Numbered from the stretch's first letter, positions 34,213-46,094 are shown. The stretch: 64,000 nucleotides of DNA from Piezodorus guildinii (GCA_023052935.1 CM041292.1:204375799-204439798), one strand, 5' to 3'. Notes: generated by a model from the sequence alone, not told the origin. Numbers and translations are program-made.

Positions 34213-35250
34213 TGATTAAGAAAATAATAATAATAAATAAATAATGAGATAAGAATTAAAGATAAAAGAAAGATAAGTTAACGAAAAGCAAGCCCGAGCT
34301 TGCCGAGCTAGCGGCAATCAGCTGATCAGTGACCCTCCTTTCACTTTTTCGTGATTGTACAAAGTAAATTATAACTTTGCTTACCGAAATTTCTCCAATA
34401 TTCACTGCCGTAGTATTCCTGAGGTCTAGTGATGTTCTCCAGACTGAATTCAAGCGAATTCCTACTGAAAAAAGCAAAAATCTGAGAGACGATGTAACGT
34501 ATGACTGTTATCATCGAGCGCATCAGCTGATGTACGAGTTTAAAATCGACCATTTAGCAGCTGAGGCCGCTAAAAATATTTGGGAAAGGGAGTGTTATAG
34601 AACAGACCGTTCGCCGTTGGTTTGCTAAGTTTTCAGCTGGGGATACCGACTTGGAAAACTTGCCCCGAGGAAGACCTCCGTCCGTAATAGACAACGATGT
34701 CCTAAAACATGCAGTAGAAGAAAACAGTCAAAGACCCCATGCTCCAAAACATACCGTGCAAAAATTGAAAGAACTGGGCTACGAAGTTCTTCCGCACCCA
34801 CCATATTCTCCCGACTTATTATCACCTGTTCAGGAATTTAGAAAACTTCGACAAAGGAAAAATTTTTGAAAATGTTGATCAAGTGAAAAGTGCGTTTTCA
34901 GATTTTGTTTCACTTCAAAGCTCAGAGTTTTTCAGTTCGAGGATAAAAAAGTTGTCACGTTGGGAAAAAATGTGTAGAAAAAGAAGGTAAATACTTCGAA
35001 TAAAATTATCTTGTTTTCATATCGCATTTTTAATAAAAATCCTCTACCTTGAAAACGGACATTTCATGTGACACAACCCAATACAATAATATTATGAATT
35101 AAGCATATGAACTGCTTCTAAAATATGAATTATCTTATACGCAAAGTAGAGAGGAAAAGCGTAAAACACCAGCTGACAGTTTTATATACGAATATAATAT
35201 ATTATTTAATGTAACACATGTTTCTATCGAGGCTCAATGTATTTTTTTTT

Positions 35251-36139
35251 ACTTTCACTTACTATATATAGTAAGGGGAAGTATTGCGATCGTGAAAATT
35301 TTCTAATTCCAGTTTTCAACGGAAATACACATTTTAGGGTCCTCTGAATCCAAATAACCAAGTCCCGCAAAAAGGTCTGTGTGTGTGTGTGTGTGTGTGG
35401 TAACTCCCGGGCGGAAACGGTAAGTCCTATGAAACTGAAATTTTATATTTAAAACAAATATACGCCCGAGACGTTACAAAACCTTTTTCATCAAAATGAG
35501 CTTACCAGAAGAGGCACTTTACACCATGCATTTTGCACCTTTTTTTGATTTTCTCGAAAACGGTTCCGACGATTTTGATTAAACTCGCTATATCGATGTA
35601 AAATTTAATGGCCTTTAATATAATGTAGGTTTTATTCTGATTAAAATGGTCTGACAGGGCTTAAATGCCGATATTTTAAATCTTCTTCTTCTAAAGTACT
35701 TTTAATTTTGTAGATTCAATAAAAATAACTATATTATCTTGTTAACGCTGATGAAAAACAGGTAAATATATAAATTGAATAAATTCGACGACTAACTAAA
35801 GAAGAAAACAGAAAAACAAAAATTTTAATGCAATATTTCATATCTGAACATATATGCATGTATGATATACCGTTGGAAAGCTAAAGATTTTAGAAAAAAT
35901 ATTATCTCATACACAAGCTTTTAAAAGTTAATAGAGACTGATGAAATGAAGATAAAACTAACTGATTATTTTAGATAATAATATAATAGATTTTTTAATA
36001 AAACACATGTTTCTATAGAAATTCAATTTAATTAATTCTTTAATAGTTTCACGTATTTTTATCTCTAACTGTTTTTGAAAATTCTTTCATTGATTTTAAA
36101 AATGGAGGTAAGTGAAAGTCGTGTGTTGCCTGCACCAGA
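35251..36139 (-). mobile_element. HINE-like element, full length
   Basis: ACTTTCACTTACTATATATAG start on the plus strand, (GT)n at 35377-35398 and a TTGCCTGCACCAGA end before a T run. Non-coding. Confidence 0.9.
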
Positions 36140-36146
36140 TTTTTTA

Positions 36147-36288
36147 ATTAAACACATGTTTCTATATAAATTCAATTTAATTAATTCTTAATTAGTTTCA
36201 TGTATTTTTATCTTTAACTGTATTTGAACATTCTTTCATTGATTTTAAAAACGGGGGCAAGTGAAAGTCGTGTGTTGCCCGCACCAGA
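36147..36288 (-). mobile_element. HINE-like element, 5'-end fragment
   Basis: Ends ...GTGTTGCCCGCACCAGA, adjacent and in the same orientation as the previous copy, as if it inserted into the T run at the end of this one. A further degenerate end lies at about 36335-36388. Confidence 0.75.
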
Positions 36289-36728
36289 TTTTTTAGCATC
36301 TTTTTATTTCAAACTTTACTTAAAGGTTTTTAAATTGTTTTTTACAACGGAGGTAAGTGACTACTTTGTGTTGAGAACACTCGATTTTTTTTAATTTTTT
36401 TTTTTATTATGATTAAAATGTATTCACTATTTAGTTAAATAATTATATTATAAATGTTAAAACAGATCCTTGACATGAAGCGAACCGTGATATAATTTAT
36501 CAGAGAATTGAGACAGAGGAAGACGATGAGGTAATTGAAAATGACAGAGCTACCCTGATGGAGGGTGTGCTTCAGGATTACTACTCCATTCGGGAAGGAT
36601 ATCTTTCCTAGACTTAGATAATACGGCTTTAGGTAGAGAGTTACCAGCATCCTATACGGTGTAAGGGCAACGGTACAACACGTGGTTGGCACAAGTTACC
36701 TTCAACGAAATGAGAGCCTAAGAAAAAA

Positions 36729-36903
36729 TCTGGTGCGGACGATTTTCACTTACCTCCAATTTTAAAATCAATGAAAGGATTTTCAAATACAGTTAGAGAT
36801 AAAAAAAAAAAAAATACGTGAAGCTATTAAGGAATTAATTAAATCGAATTTATACAGAAACATGTGTTTTATTAAAAAATCTATTATATTATTATCTAAA
36901 ACT
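36729..36903 (+). mobile_element. HINE-like element, 5' part
   Basis: TCTGGTGCGGACGATTTTCACTTACC start (a deletion of CAACACACGAC-like bases), cut at ATTATTATCTAAAAC. Confidence 0.75.
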
Positions 36904-37062
36904 AGCTGTATCCCGCTTAAGTAGACTTTGCTCGCGAATGTTATATTTTGTATTTATTTAAATTTGCATAAATGCGTTTATGAGTAGTAACTGTAAAACG
37001 CATATGATGTAGCAGTTGTTTGAGCAGTACCTTCGGGTTCGGTAAGCCTATTATTATTAATG
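36904..37062 (+). repeat. Short dispersed repeat plus LINE-B 3' tail
   Basis: 36904-37000 starts TAGCTGTATCCCGC and continues GCTCGCGAATGTTATATTTT, TTTGCATAAATGCGTTTATG. A relative is at 53093-53180. 37026-37060 is the LINE-B 3' end (CTTCGGGTTCGGTAAGCC then ATT units). Confidence 0.5.
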
Positions 37063-37336
37063 GGTCGCGGGTTCAGTACAAACAGAAATGAGTACTGGTT
37101 CTGGGGCCAACGTCCGTGCAAGGAGGTGATTAGACCTTTAACACGCTCAGATGTAAGGTTTCCTCCTCAATGGAGATAACCACTTTAAGGGTTGAGTTTG
37201 CCCCAGGAGCACTCCATACCCCCAGGTCGCTATACGGCGGAAACAACAGAAAAAATAGTTCTGCCATAGCTGGGATTCAAACACAGGACTTGGAGAACAA
37301 ATACTAGTGTCTATCCACCAGACAACGCCACTCCTT
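37063..37336 (-). mobile_element. tRNA-derived SINE family 1, complete but diverged
   Basis: Plus strand runs from TCGCGGGTTCAGTACAAACAG to CCACCAGACAACGCCACTCC, the inverse of the SINE head. Confidence 0.75.
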
Positions 37337-37426
37337 GATTTAATAAATCAGCCAAATATTAAAAAATGCAATAAACTTTTGATGGGATTAAAATTGATGG
37401 ATATAGTAGCAAATATATATTCAGTA

Positions 37427-37715
37427 GAAGTCACCGGTAGTGTTGTGGCTAGCTGTTGTAAAACAGCCTTCTGTTCCCAAGGTCACGGGTTCAAACCAGG
37501 CAGATGACCCTAGGATCTTTTAAAGCTAGTACTAAATCCTTTGTTATGCCGTCCTTAGCAGAGACCGTAAAATGGTGGTCCTGAGCCTGTGCAATGTCAG
37601 GTACTCGTTAAAGATCCCTATCCTAATAAAACTGGAGAGGCCTTATTAAAGACTCCCAGCGTAGATTTATCCTCACAGTGGGATGATAAACGTGACGTTA
37701 AATGAATAAAAAACA
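37427..37715 (+). mobile_element. tRNA-derived SINE family 2, near complete
   Basis: TAGTGTTGTGGCTAGC head, B box GGTTCAAACC at about 37488, body CCTGAGCCTGTGCAATGTCA, tail GACGTTAAATGAATAAAAAA. Confidence 0.8.
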
Positions 37716-37775
37716 AACATGATGCTAAAGAGATAAGAAAAATGGTGTAATTCGAAACACTTTAAATAGAAAAAA

Positions 37776-38258
37776 TCTGGTGCGGGCAACACACGCCTTT
37801 CACTTACCTCCATTTTTAAAATCAATGAAAGAATTTACAAATACAGTTAAAGATAAAAATACGTGAAACTATTAAGGAATTAATTAAATTAAATTTCTAT
37901 AAAAACATGTGTTTCATTAAAAAATCTATTATATTATTATCTAAAATAATCAGTTAGTTTTATCTTCTTCTCATCACTCTTTAGCTTTCCAACGGTATAC
38001 ATACATGTATATTACTGTCATTTTGATGAAAAAAGTTTTGTCACGTCTCGGGCGTATAGTTGCCTTAAATATGAAATTTCAGTTTCATAGGACTTACCGT
38101 TTTCGCCCGGGAGTTACCACACACACACACAGACCTTTTTGCGGGACTTGGTTATTTGGACTCAAGGGACCCTAAAAAGTGTATTTCCGTTGAAAACTGG
38201 AATTCGAAAATTTTCACGATCGCAATACTTCCCCTTACTATATATAGTAAGTGAAAGT
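37776..38258 (+). mobile_element. HINE-like element, large internal deletion
   Basis: Both ends and the hairpin (CTTACTATATATAGTAAG at 38234-38251) are intact but about 400 bp of the middle is gone, at about 38017. This is the smallest copy here with both termini. Confidence 0.88.
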
Positions 38259-38692
38259 AAAAAACGTTAAAGTCTTTTAAAATGTTAAGCTTAATGATGA
38301 GAATCTGCAGATACATCGTTTTATATCCTGATTTCAAAGAGTATTTAAACCAAGAAAGTGTAGAATACTGAACCACGCGTGAGGTCGATACCTCGTGACA
38401 GACATTGCTTACTGTAGGTCAATAAAATGGTTTCTGTGAAAATTTTTTTTTCTAAAATTGCAAAACAAGCCGATCAGAGAGCTGCGAAACTGATACTCAT
38501 GCCGTTGCATCAGCGATATTAGCTGCACCATCATCACAACTATATCGGCTCGGGCTGATAAAGCGACATTAGGCATGAGCTAGCTCAATTTTATTCTAAT
38601 GGCCTTTTAAATAAACTGAACACAAATCAATTAACTTATCGCATCATACTATTTATTTTAATAGGAAGATTTATTAATTTTTACTTTCACTT
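38259..38692. other. Unassigned sequence
   Basis: No recognised gene. CTCATGCC (38499) and GGCATGAG (38573) are inverse and could close a ~80-nt hairpin; no known RNA family was recognised. Confidence 0.3.
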
Positions 38693-39277
38693 ACTATATA
38701 TATATAGTAAGGGAAGGTATTGCGATCGTGAAAATATTCGAATTCTTTAATATCATGTAGGTTTTATTTGGATAAAAATGGTCTGACATGGCTTAAATGC
38801 CGATAATTAAATTTTCTTCCCCTAAAGTACCTTTAATTTTGTAGATTCAATAATAATAACTAGATTATCTTGTTAACGCTGATGAAAAACAGGTAAATAT
38901 ATAAATTGAATAAATTCGATACCCAACTAAAGGAGAAAACAGAAAAATGTTTTTATGAAATTTTTCGTTTTTGAACATAAGAGCAGTAATATACATGTAT
39001 GATATACCGTTGGAAAGCTCAAGATTTTAGAAAAATTATCATCTCATACACAAGCTTTTAAAAGTTATTGGAGAGTAATGAAATGAACATAAAACTAACT
39101 GATTATATTAGATAATAATATAATAGATTTTTTAATAAAACACATGTTTTTTATAGAAATTCCTTTTAATTAATTCTTTAATGATTTCACTCATTTTTAT
39201 ATCTAACTGTATTTGAAAATTCTTTAATTTATTTTAAAAATGGAGGTAAGTGAAAGTCGTGTGTTGCTCGCACCAGA
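38693..39277 (-). mobile_element. HINE-like element, internally deleted
   Basis: ACTTTCACTTACTATATATA start, deletion at about 38745 removing the (GT)n side, ...TTGCTCGCACCAGA end before TTTT. Confidence 0.85.
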
Positions 39278-39755
39278 TTTTTAGTTTACTATTTTCAATA
39301 ATGAACATTTTTAATCGACCAAGATAAAAAAAATAAATACCCTCCCTCAAAGGTCTTGGGTATTTCATTGGGTAGGTCTTATTAGTTAATTTCATTTGAG
39401 TTCTTGGGGGTTACGTATAAACCGAATAATGGTATTGTTTTTTTTAAAATCCGTTAACGCCGTCTGCGGCTTTTCTCCGACAACGAAAAAAACAACTTGA
39501 CCATTTTTTTTCGAAATTTACCACAAAAATAACAGAATATCTGAGCATTATTTTGATACCTCCAAATTGATATCAGCTGATTAGTTTCAAAATGACGGCC
39601 GAAAAGTTTTAAATATAATAACTTTTGAAGAAAAAAACAAATTATTTTTTCTGATCAGGACACAGTGAATTAATCAAGACAAAAAGAGAAAAGAAAAAAT
39701 AATTGGAAACTTACCCACATGTACGCCTACAATTAGGATTGTTTTAAAAGAGTAA
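39278..39755. other. Unassigned AT-rich stretch
   Basis: No gene recognised. Confidence 0.35.
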
Positions 39756-40000
39756 GGGATCACTTGTAGCTGGGTGGCTAGCGTAACAGCCTCCCATGCT
39801 AAAGGTCACGGGTAAAAAAATCCTTAGCTACGCCGTCCTTCGTAGGGGACGTTAAAAGGTGGTCCCGAGCCTGTGCGATGTCAGGTACTCGTTAAAGATC
39901 CCTATCCTAATAAAACCTGGATAGGCAAAATTTAGGAATCCCACTGTAGCATCGTCAGATTAGCCACAGTAGCATAAAGTGACGTTAAATAAATGAACAA
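39756..40000 (+). mobile_element. tRNA-derived SINE family 2, near complete
   Basis: Head GGGATCACTTGTAGCTGGGT, body GAGCCTGTGCGATGTCAGGT, tail GACGTTAAATAAATGAACAAA. It lacks part of the B-box region (ACGGGTAAAAAAATCC). Confidence 0.8.
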
Positions 40001-40070
40001 AGATATAGTAAAGTATATAAGTGAAACATATGTTACTAGATTTCTTTAACCTATTTTATTAATTAAATAT

Positions 40071-40433
40071 TTGTATTCCATAGCAAATGCTTCTTATTTT
40101 TCCGTTCCTCCAGGTTCAAGAAGGAGCGTTAGGTATGAATGTTTTAAGTTAATCCCATTTTATTTTACTTTATTTAATTTAATTTTTTTACTCAGTGTTA
40201 TCTTTATTTTATTTTTATCTTTTCCATTAACTTATTATCATATTGCTCTTATTTGTTTAATCATTTTTGTCTTAATTTTTTCCCCGCTTATTGTTAATAC
40301 ATACAGTCAGAATGCGATCTTAGATTCTCAATACCTATCCCTCATAACTGGGAGGAATTGTACTAATTTATTGATGATAAAAAAAAATAAAAAAACAAAA
40401 CAAGGAGAAGTCGTGATAGGAATTGATAAATAG
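40071..40433 (+). CDS. Hypothetical 120-codon frame, hydrophobic
   Basis: Unrecognised. It holds two or three strongly hydrophobic segments (about residues 25-50 and 52-75) and a Lys-rich end. In T-rich DNA, hydrophobic frames arise by chance, and the region is surrounded by repeats. The first residues (YFSVPPGSRRS) vaguely recall LINE ORF2 ends. I would not treat it as a gene without transcript support. Confidence 0.15.
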   Translation: MYSIANASYFSVPPGSRRSVRYECFKLIPFYFTLFNLIFLLSVIFILFLSFPLTYYHIALICLIIFVLIFSPLIVNTYSQNAILDSQYLSLITGRNCTNLLMIKKNKKTKQGEVVIGIDK

Positions 40434-40500
40434 ATATTAGTTAAATAAACATTTCCTCGCTACCACTTTAAGCAGCGGGGTGAGGGGAACAATAGGTATA

Positions 40501-40520
40501 TGTGCGTGCGTGCGTGTGTA

Positions 40521-40591
<71 letters not shown>
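40501..40591. repeat. (GT)n then (TA)n microsatellite
   Basis: GTGC/GT steps followed by about 60 bp of TA. Confidence 0.93.
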
Positions 40592-40592
<1 letters not shown>

Positions 40593-40599
40593 TTGATCA

Positions 40600-41406
<807 letters not shown>

Positions 41407-41429
41407 GTATATATTTAAAAAAAAAACTT

Positions 41430-41855
41430 TTGATCATTCCTTTCATGTTCGCTCTACTTCTCTCTAGAATTCTCTACCTACTCATATCCGCCATGCTTCA
41501 TCCTTACCATCATTCAAGTCTGAGCTGTTCCAGTACCTACTGCCATCCCAAACAGACGCTCAACAAGCCTGATATTTCAAATCACATATCAATTCGTAAA
41601 GAAAATGTATTATTTATTGTTTATATTGAACTTTGTTTATTAATTAGATATTATGAACCAGTTTCAATGTTTTGTTTTATTCAACTCTTTAATCTGTAAG
41701 AAGTTATTTATTTTACTTTATACTTTAATCCATTTTTTCTTCTGAAATCATTGTAAATAAGAATTAATTATAATCCTTTGGTCTTTTTGCCAGACACATC
41801 GTATATCTTAATTGTAAATATCAATTGTTCTTAAGGGAATCTGTCCCAGAATAAT
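41430..41855 (+). pseudogene. LINE 3' end with hairpin
   Basis: One frame reads FHVRSTSL, a TAG, then NSLPTHIRHASSLPSFKSEL and FQYLLPSQTDAQQA, the C-terminal WNSLP-type block of a CR1/RTE-like LINE with the Trp mutated to a stop. The 3' UTR ends GGGAATCTGTCCC (41835-41847), AGAATAA, T-rich tail. Confidence 0.6.
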
Positions 41856-42437
41856 TTTTTTTTTTTTCTATTCTATTCTAATACTTTATTATTGGACATC
41901 CTTCATAAGAAAAGGACATAAGGTATTATATTGCTGCAGGACATAGAGACAGGAAGGAGCAATACCCATAGCTACATGAATTAGCTATTTAATTATCTAT
42001 TGTGCCAGGTCCTTTTGTGTAAGCTATTCACGCCCGGGCCGGCAAATACATTATAAACCTCGCCTTCAGGAACCTCTCCTCCAGGGTTGGATATATATAT
42101 ATATATATATATATATTTATTTATTTATTTATAGCTATGTCTTACTGCCAAAATTAACAGGACAATAAACCAAGAGGATATCATAAATATTTTTTCTTAA
42201 ATAGGAAAAACATTGAAAATATATAAATATAAACTTTTTATAACATATAATATATTTTATTAATACACATAAACTTTTCAGAAGAAAATCTATGGAGATA
42301 GGTACAGAGAACCACTAATTAAGGGAAATAGGTCAACATTTCATTTTGTGTTAGTGCTAACTCTTCTGTAGTAATTTCTATCCAGATCAACGTGAGAACT
42401 TGATACAGCACTAAATGAGTAGAAAAAATAAGTTTAA
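41856..42437. other. Unassigned; short (TA)n at 42089-42116
   Basis: A GC-richer patch at 41930-42085 (GCCCGGGCCGGC) has no recognised product. Confidence 0.3.
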
Positions 42438-43722
42438 AAAATCTAGTGCTGGCAAAACACGACTTTATTATCTCGGTGGCTAAAATAAATTTAAGAACCA
42501 TTATATTCAGTTGCAGTTCAAAAATATTATGGAGTTCAAGAATGTTTAAAGAACCATATTTAGTTTCGTAAGAAACAAATGTTTCAAATTAAAAAATATA
42601 ACAATACAACAATAGTTATGTACGACAATCACTCTTCTGCCTAATTCATCACTTTACATTACCTTCCACAAAAAAAAAATAAATGTATTTATTTATTTTT
42701 TTTGTTTCTTTATTCTCAGATAGTTGGTTATCATATTCGTTCAACTTGTGCATTTAAATGATGTTTTTATTAATGTTGACAAGGTGGTATGGTTATTTTT
42801 TTCAACTGTAAAATATTAAAGGTTCTTAAGAGGAAGAAATATCATAAATTCGGAATTTGAATCGTGTCAGACTACTTCAGATAAATTTCACGTCGATATC
42901 GGGAGTAATCAAAATAAAAGTAAAACTCTGGTGCGGGCAACACACGACTTTCACTTACCTCCATTTATAAAATCAATGAAAGAATTTTCAAAAATAGTTA
43001 GAGATAAAAATACGTGAAATTATTAAGGAATTAATCAAATTGAATTTATATAGAAACATGTGTTCTATTAAAAAATCAATTATATTATTATCTTAAATAA
43101 TCAGTAAGTTTTATCTTCTTTTCATCACTCTCCAATAACTTTTAAAAGCTTGTGTATGAGATGATAATTTTTCTAAAATCTTTAGCTTTCCAACGGTATA
43201 TCATACATGTATATTACTGCTCTTATGTTCAAAAACGAAAAATTGCATTGAAAAATATTTTTTCTGTTTTCTCCTTTAGTTGGGTATCGAATTTATTCAA
43301 TTTATATATTTACCAGTTTTTCATCAGCGTTAACAAGATAATCTAGTTATTATTATTGAATCTACAAAATAATAATAAGACAGGGCTCAAATGCCGAATT
43401 TTTGATATTTCTTCGTCTTAAGTACCTCTAATTTTTTTTTTTTTAATCAAATGTAAAAAGGTGTAAAATGCATGATATAAAGTGGCATTTCTGGAAAAAG
43501 TAGCAGTAACATCCCAGGATAATACGCCTTTAAGATTTGAAATTTCTGTTTTACACAACTTATGAGCTTGACTTGCTACACAGACTATTTAGCGAGACGT
43601 GGTCATTTGGATTCAGGGCGCCCTAAAACGTCTATTTCCGGTGAAAAGTAGAATTCGAAAATGTTCACGATTTGAATACTTTCCCTTACTTCATATTTCA
43701 TACATAGGCGAGTAGAAGTAAA
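42438..43722 (+). mobile_element. Old HINE-like element hosting a younger one
   Basis: The old copy starts TCTAGTGCTGGCAAAACACG, is interrupted at about 42920 in GTTTAATC-like sequence, resumes at about 43442 (AATCAAATGTAAAAAGGTG) and ends near TTCATACATAGG...GAAGT at 43722. The young insert is 42927-43378. Confidence 0.7.
42927..43378 (+). mobile_element. HINE-like element, 3'-truncated, nested
   Basis: TCTGGTGCGGGCAACACACG start and high identity to other young copies; stops at TGAATCTACAAAAT. A short inverted HINE segment (GACAGGGCTCAAATGCCG, about 43379-43435) follows. Confidence 0.8.
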
Positions 43723-44046
43723 AATTGTTTACTTCAAAATTAACAATAAAGAGGTAAGGGCTTATTTACAATAATAAAAACTACCAGTACCAATATTCCC
43801 GATTCAGGGTAAAATAATAAGACTTTTTCAAGTCAGAAAGTACGTTAAAGCTACTCCAAACATAACCACCCTCTCCAAAAAACAGTAAGTCCTCTTAAGC
43901 AAATAACTTACATTTAAAGATATTGTAGCGATGATATATTGTATTAACAAGTTAATCAGTTTTGTCTTGTATATTTGAGCTTACATTTATGTTCTTGCAG
44001 ATTGAGAGATCTTTGCGATGTGAAACTAACTGGTGAATTAGGACCT
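43723..44046. other. Unassigned; left flank of the tandem array
   Basis: TTTATGTTCTTGCAG at about 43988-44002 looks like a splice acceptor but nothing downstream supports an exon. Confidence 0.3.
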
Positions 44047-45066
44047 GCCTAAAGATCACTGCTGAGGAACAATGCCAAACGTCCATAGAAGATGGTGACT
44101 GGAGAGTACTTTTGTTCGGGCAAGATAGCAGCTGCCAGTCTGGATTCATGTCCCTTGATGAAAGCTGTGAAGAAGCCTTAATTGTTGTCTGATTAATAGG
44201 GAACAGCACTCAGACATTTTTCAACACTCAACAGGTTGTCTTCACATAGGGCCTAAAAATCACTGCTGAGGAACAATGCCAAATGTCCATAGAAGATGGT
44301 GACTGGAGAGTACTTTTGTTCCGGCAAGATAGCAGCTGCCAGTCTGGATTCATGTCCCTTGATGAAAGCTGTGAAGAAGCCTTTATTGTTGTCTGATTAA
44401 TAGGGAACAGCATTCAGACATTTTTCAACACTCAACAGTTTGTCTTCACATAGGGCCTACAGATCACTGCTGAGGAACAATGCCAAACGTCCATAGAAGA
44501 TGGTGACTGGAGAGTACTTTTGTTCCGGCAAGATAGCAGCTGCCAGTCTGGATTCATGTCCCTTGATGAAAGCTGTGAAGAAGCCTTTATTGTTGTCTGA
44601 TTAATAGGGAACAGCATTCAGACATTTTTCAACACTCAACAGGTTGTCTTCACATAGGGCCTAAAGATCACTGCCGAGGAACAACGCCAAACGTCCATAG
44701 AAGATGGTGACTGGAGAGTACTTTTGTTCCGGCAAGATAGCAGCTGCCAGTCTGGATTCATGTCCCTTGATGAAAGCTGTGAAGAAGCCTTTATTGTTGT
44801 CTGATTAATAGGGAACAGCATTCAGACATTTTTCAACACTCAACAGGTTGTCTTCACATAGGGCCTAAAGATCACTGCCGAGGAACAACGCCAAACGTCC
44901 ATAGAAGATGGTGACTGGAGAGTACTTTTGTTCCGGCAAGATAGCAGCTGCCAGTCTGGATTCATGTCCCTTGATGAAAGCTGTGAAGAAGCCTTTATTG
45001 TTGTCTGATTAATAGGGAACAGCATTCAGACATTTTTCAACACTCAACAGGTTGTCTTCACATAGG
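44047..45066. repeat. Five-unit 204-bp tandem array
   Basis: Five units of exactly 204 bp (1020 bp in total), very similar to one another; the first and last boundaries are sharp. Each unit has CTGAGGAACAATGCCAAACG, which resembles a decayed hammerhead-like core (CTGANGA, stem, GAAAC) with the G before AAAC lost and stem II reduced. A 61-codon minus-strand frame recurs once per unit and ends within it; it is a by-product of the tandem structure. Confidence 0.93.
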
Positions 45067-45189
45067 GCCAGGGGTCTCCTCACTTTTTTGTATTAAGTCA
45101 ACGTTTGGGGAAGAATAAACAATGCACATTTTGGAAGTAATTAATTTTTTTTTGTCTTTTCTATTTACCAAATCGATAAAGATCTATTA

Positions 45190-45268
<79 letters not shown>
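45190..45268. repeat. (TA)n microsatellite
   Basis: About 75 bp of TA, replacing the poly-T tail side of the following SINE fragment. Confidence 0.95.
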
Positions 45269-45271
<3 letters not shown>

Positions 45272-45327
45272 TGTAATACTGCAACCCTTGAAGGGTCTAG
45301 GCTCAACACATATAGAGATTCGTTCTA
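45269..45327 (-). mobile_element. tRNA-derived SINE family 1, 3' end only
   Basis: AACCCTTGAAGGGTCTAGGC and CACATATAGAGATTCGTTCTAGG match the family end in reverse. It joins the truncated mariner after about 17 bp. Confidence 0.7.
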
Positions 45328-45344
45328 GGGGTTGAGTCCGAATT

Positions 45345-46094
45345 GGGTCCTAAAAACTCACTTTTCACTTGATCATCATTTTCAAAAAGTTTTCCTTTGA
45401 CGAAGTTGTCTAAATTCCTGAACAGGTGGTAATCTGTTGGAGACAAGTCGGGAGAATATGGTGGGTTCAGAAGAACTTCGTAGCCCAGTTCTTTCAATTT
45501 TTGCACGGTATGTTTTGAAACATAGGGTCTTGCTGCCACTCAGTGAGATCATGAGGTACCCATGTATCGAGCTTTTTTACTTTCCCAATACAACTTAAAT
45601 GTCTGGAAACGGTAGATGCTCTTGCATTAAGTTGTGCTGAGAGTCCTTCAACTGTTTGGTTGGGGTTTCCTTCTACTATATGTTTGAGGACATCGTTGTC
45701 TATTACGGACGGAGGTCTTCCTCGGGGCAAGTTTTCCAAGTCGGTATCCCAACTGAAAACTTAGCAAACATACGGCAAATGGTCCGTTCATTAACACTCC
45801 CTTTCCCAAACGCCTTACAAATATTTCTAGCGGCCTCAGCTGCTGAATGGCCGAGTTTAAACTCGTTCAAAAATATTACTCGAAAATCGCGTGTTTCCAT
45901 GTTCATATTTGGAGGTATACTAAAAAGTGGGTAATTGAATGGGAAGCTAATGTATACCTATAATACAAAGGTAGATGATTAGTAACTGTTTACTTTAAAT
46001 ATGTAAACATTCGGAAGAAAACAACAGAGACCTGCAAAACTTTTTATGTATTTCAGAAACTATAAAAACGGGCATTCCATATGAAACAAGACTA
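45345..46094 (-). pseudogene. mariner transposase remnant, 3'-truncated
   Basis: Frames in order on the minus strand: MNMETRDFRVIFLNEFKLGH, AAEAARNICKAFGKGSVNER (first HTH), ENLPRGRPPSVIDND, TVEGLSAQLNARASTVSRHL (second HTH), KLDTWVPHDLTEWQ (linker ahead of the catalytic domain), then a jump to KHTVQKLKELGYEVL and PPYSPDLSPTDYHLFRNL (third catalytic Asp). The part holding the first two catalytic Asp is deleted. The terminus TATAAAAACGGGCATTCCAT is the inverse TIR at 46060-46094; the other TIR is missing. Confidence 0.88.

Larger units (their letters stand above)
29926..34530 (-). mobile_element. Jockey-type LINE, near full length
   Basis: 4605 bp on the minus strand with a 318-bp 5' UTR (34530-34213), ORF1, ORF2, a 3' UTR and a poly-A tail (T run at 29926-29958). 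TGTACGAGTTT flanks both sides (29915-29925 and 34531-34541), an 11-bp target duplication inside mariner coding sequence. Two-ORF layout, zinc knuckles in ORF1 and APE plus RT in ORF2 are Jockey-clade features. Each ORF has one apparent single-base frameshift, so the copy is probably dead but recent. Confidence 0.92.
29693..35081 (+). mobile_element. mariner-type element, internally deleted and split by Jockey
   Basis: Termini TTGGGATGTTTCACATGAAA (left) and, reversed, TTGGGTTGTGTCACATGAAA (right), with TA on both sides (29691-29692 and 35082-35083). Without the Jockey insertion and one target copy it is about 770 bp. Coding remnants: MNMETRDFLEIFL with YEF to its left, then EFKIDHLAAEAAKNI (HTH region), ENLPRGRPPSVIDND and RPHAPKHTVQKLKELGYEVL with PPYSPDL at the right. 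The segment with the first catalytic Asp is deleted and the frame is broken, so it cannot encode transposase. Confidence 0.88.

Noticed and set aside
29926..34530. LTR retrotransposon or endogenous virus
   Set aside because: No LTRs, protease, integrase or envelope; APE endonuclease, A-tail and target duplication identify a LINE.
38450..38600. Structured RNA around CTCATGCC...GGCATGAG
   Set aside because: A single short inverted match over ~80 nt with no conserved motif; could be chance.
43988..44002. Splice acceptor-like TTTATGTTCTTGCAG as evidence of a host exon
   Set aside because: The downstream sequence is the tandem array with stops in all useful frames.
43952..45025. Recurring 61-codon minus-strand frame (MLFPINQTT...) in each 204-bp unit
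   Set aside because: Explained by the tandem repeat; each frame ends inside the unit and there is no domain or homology I recognise.
44047..45066. Possible CRISPR-like array
   Set aside because: The whole 204-bp unit repeats without variable spacers, and the genome is eukaryotic.
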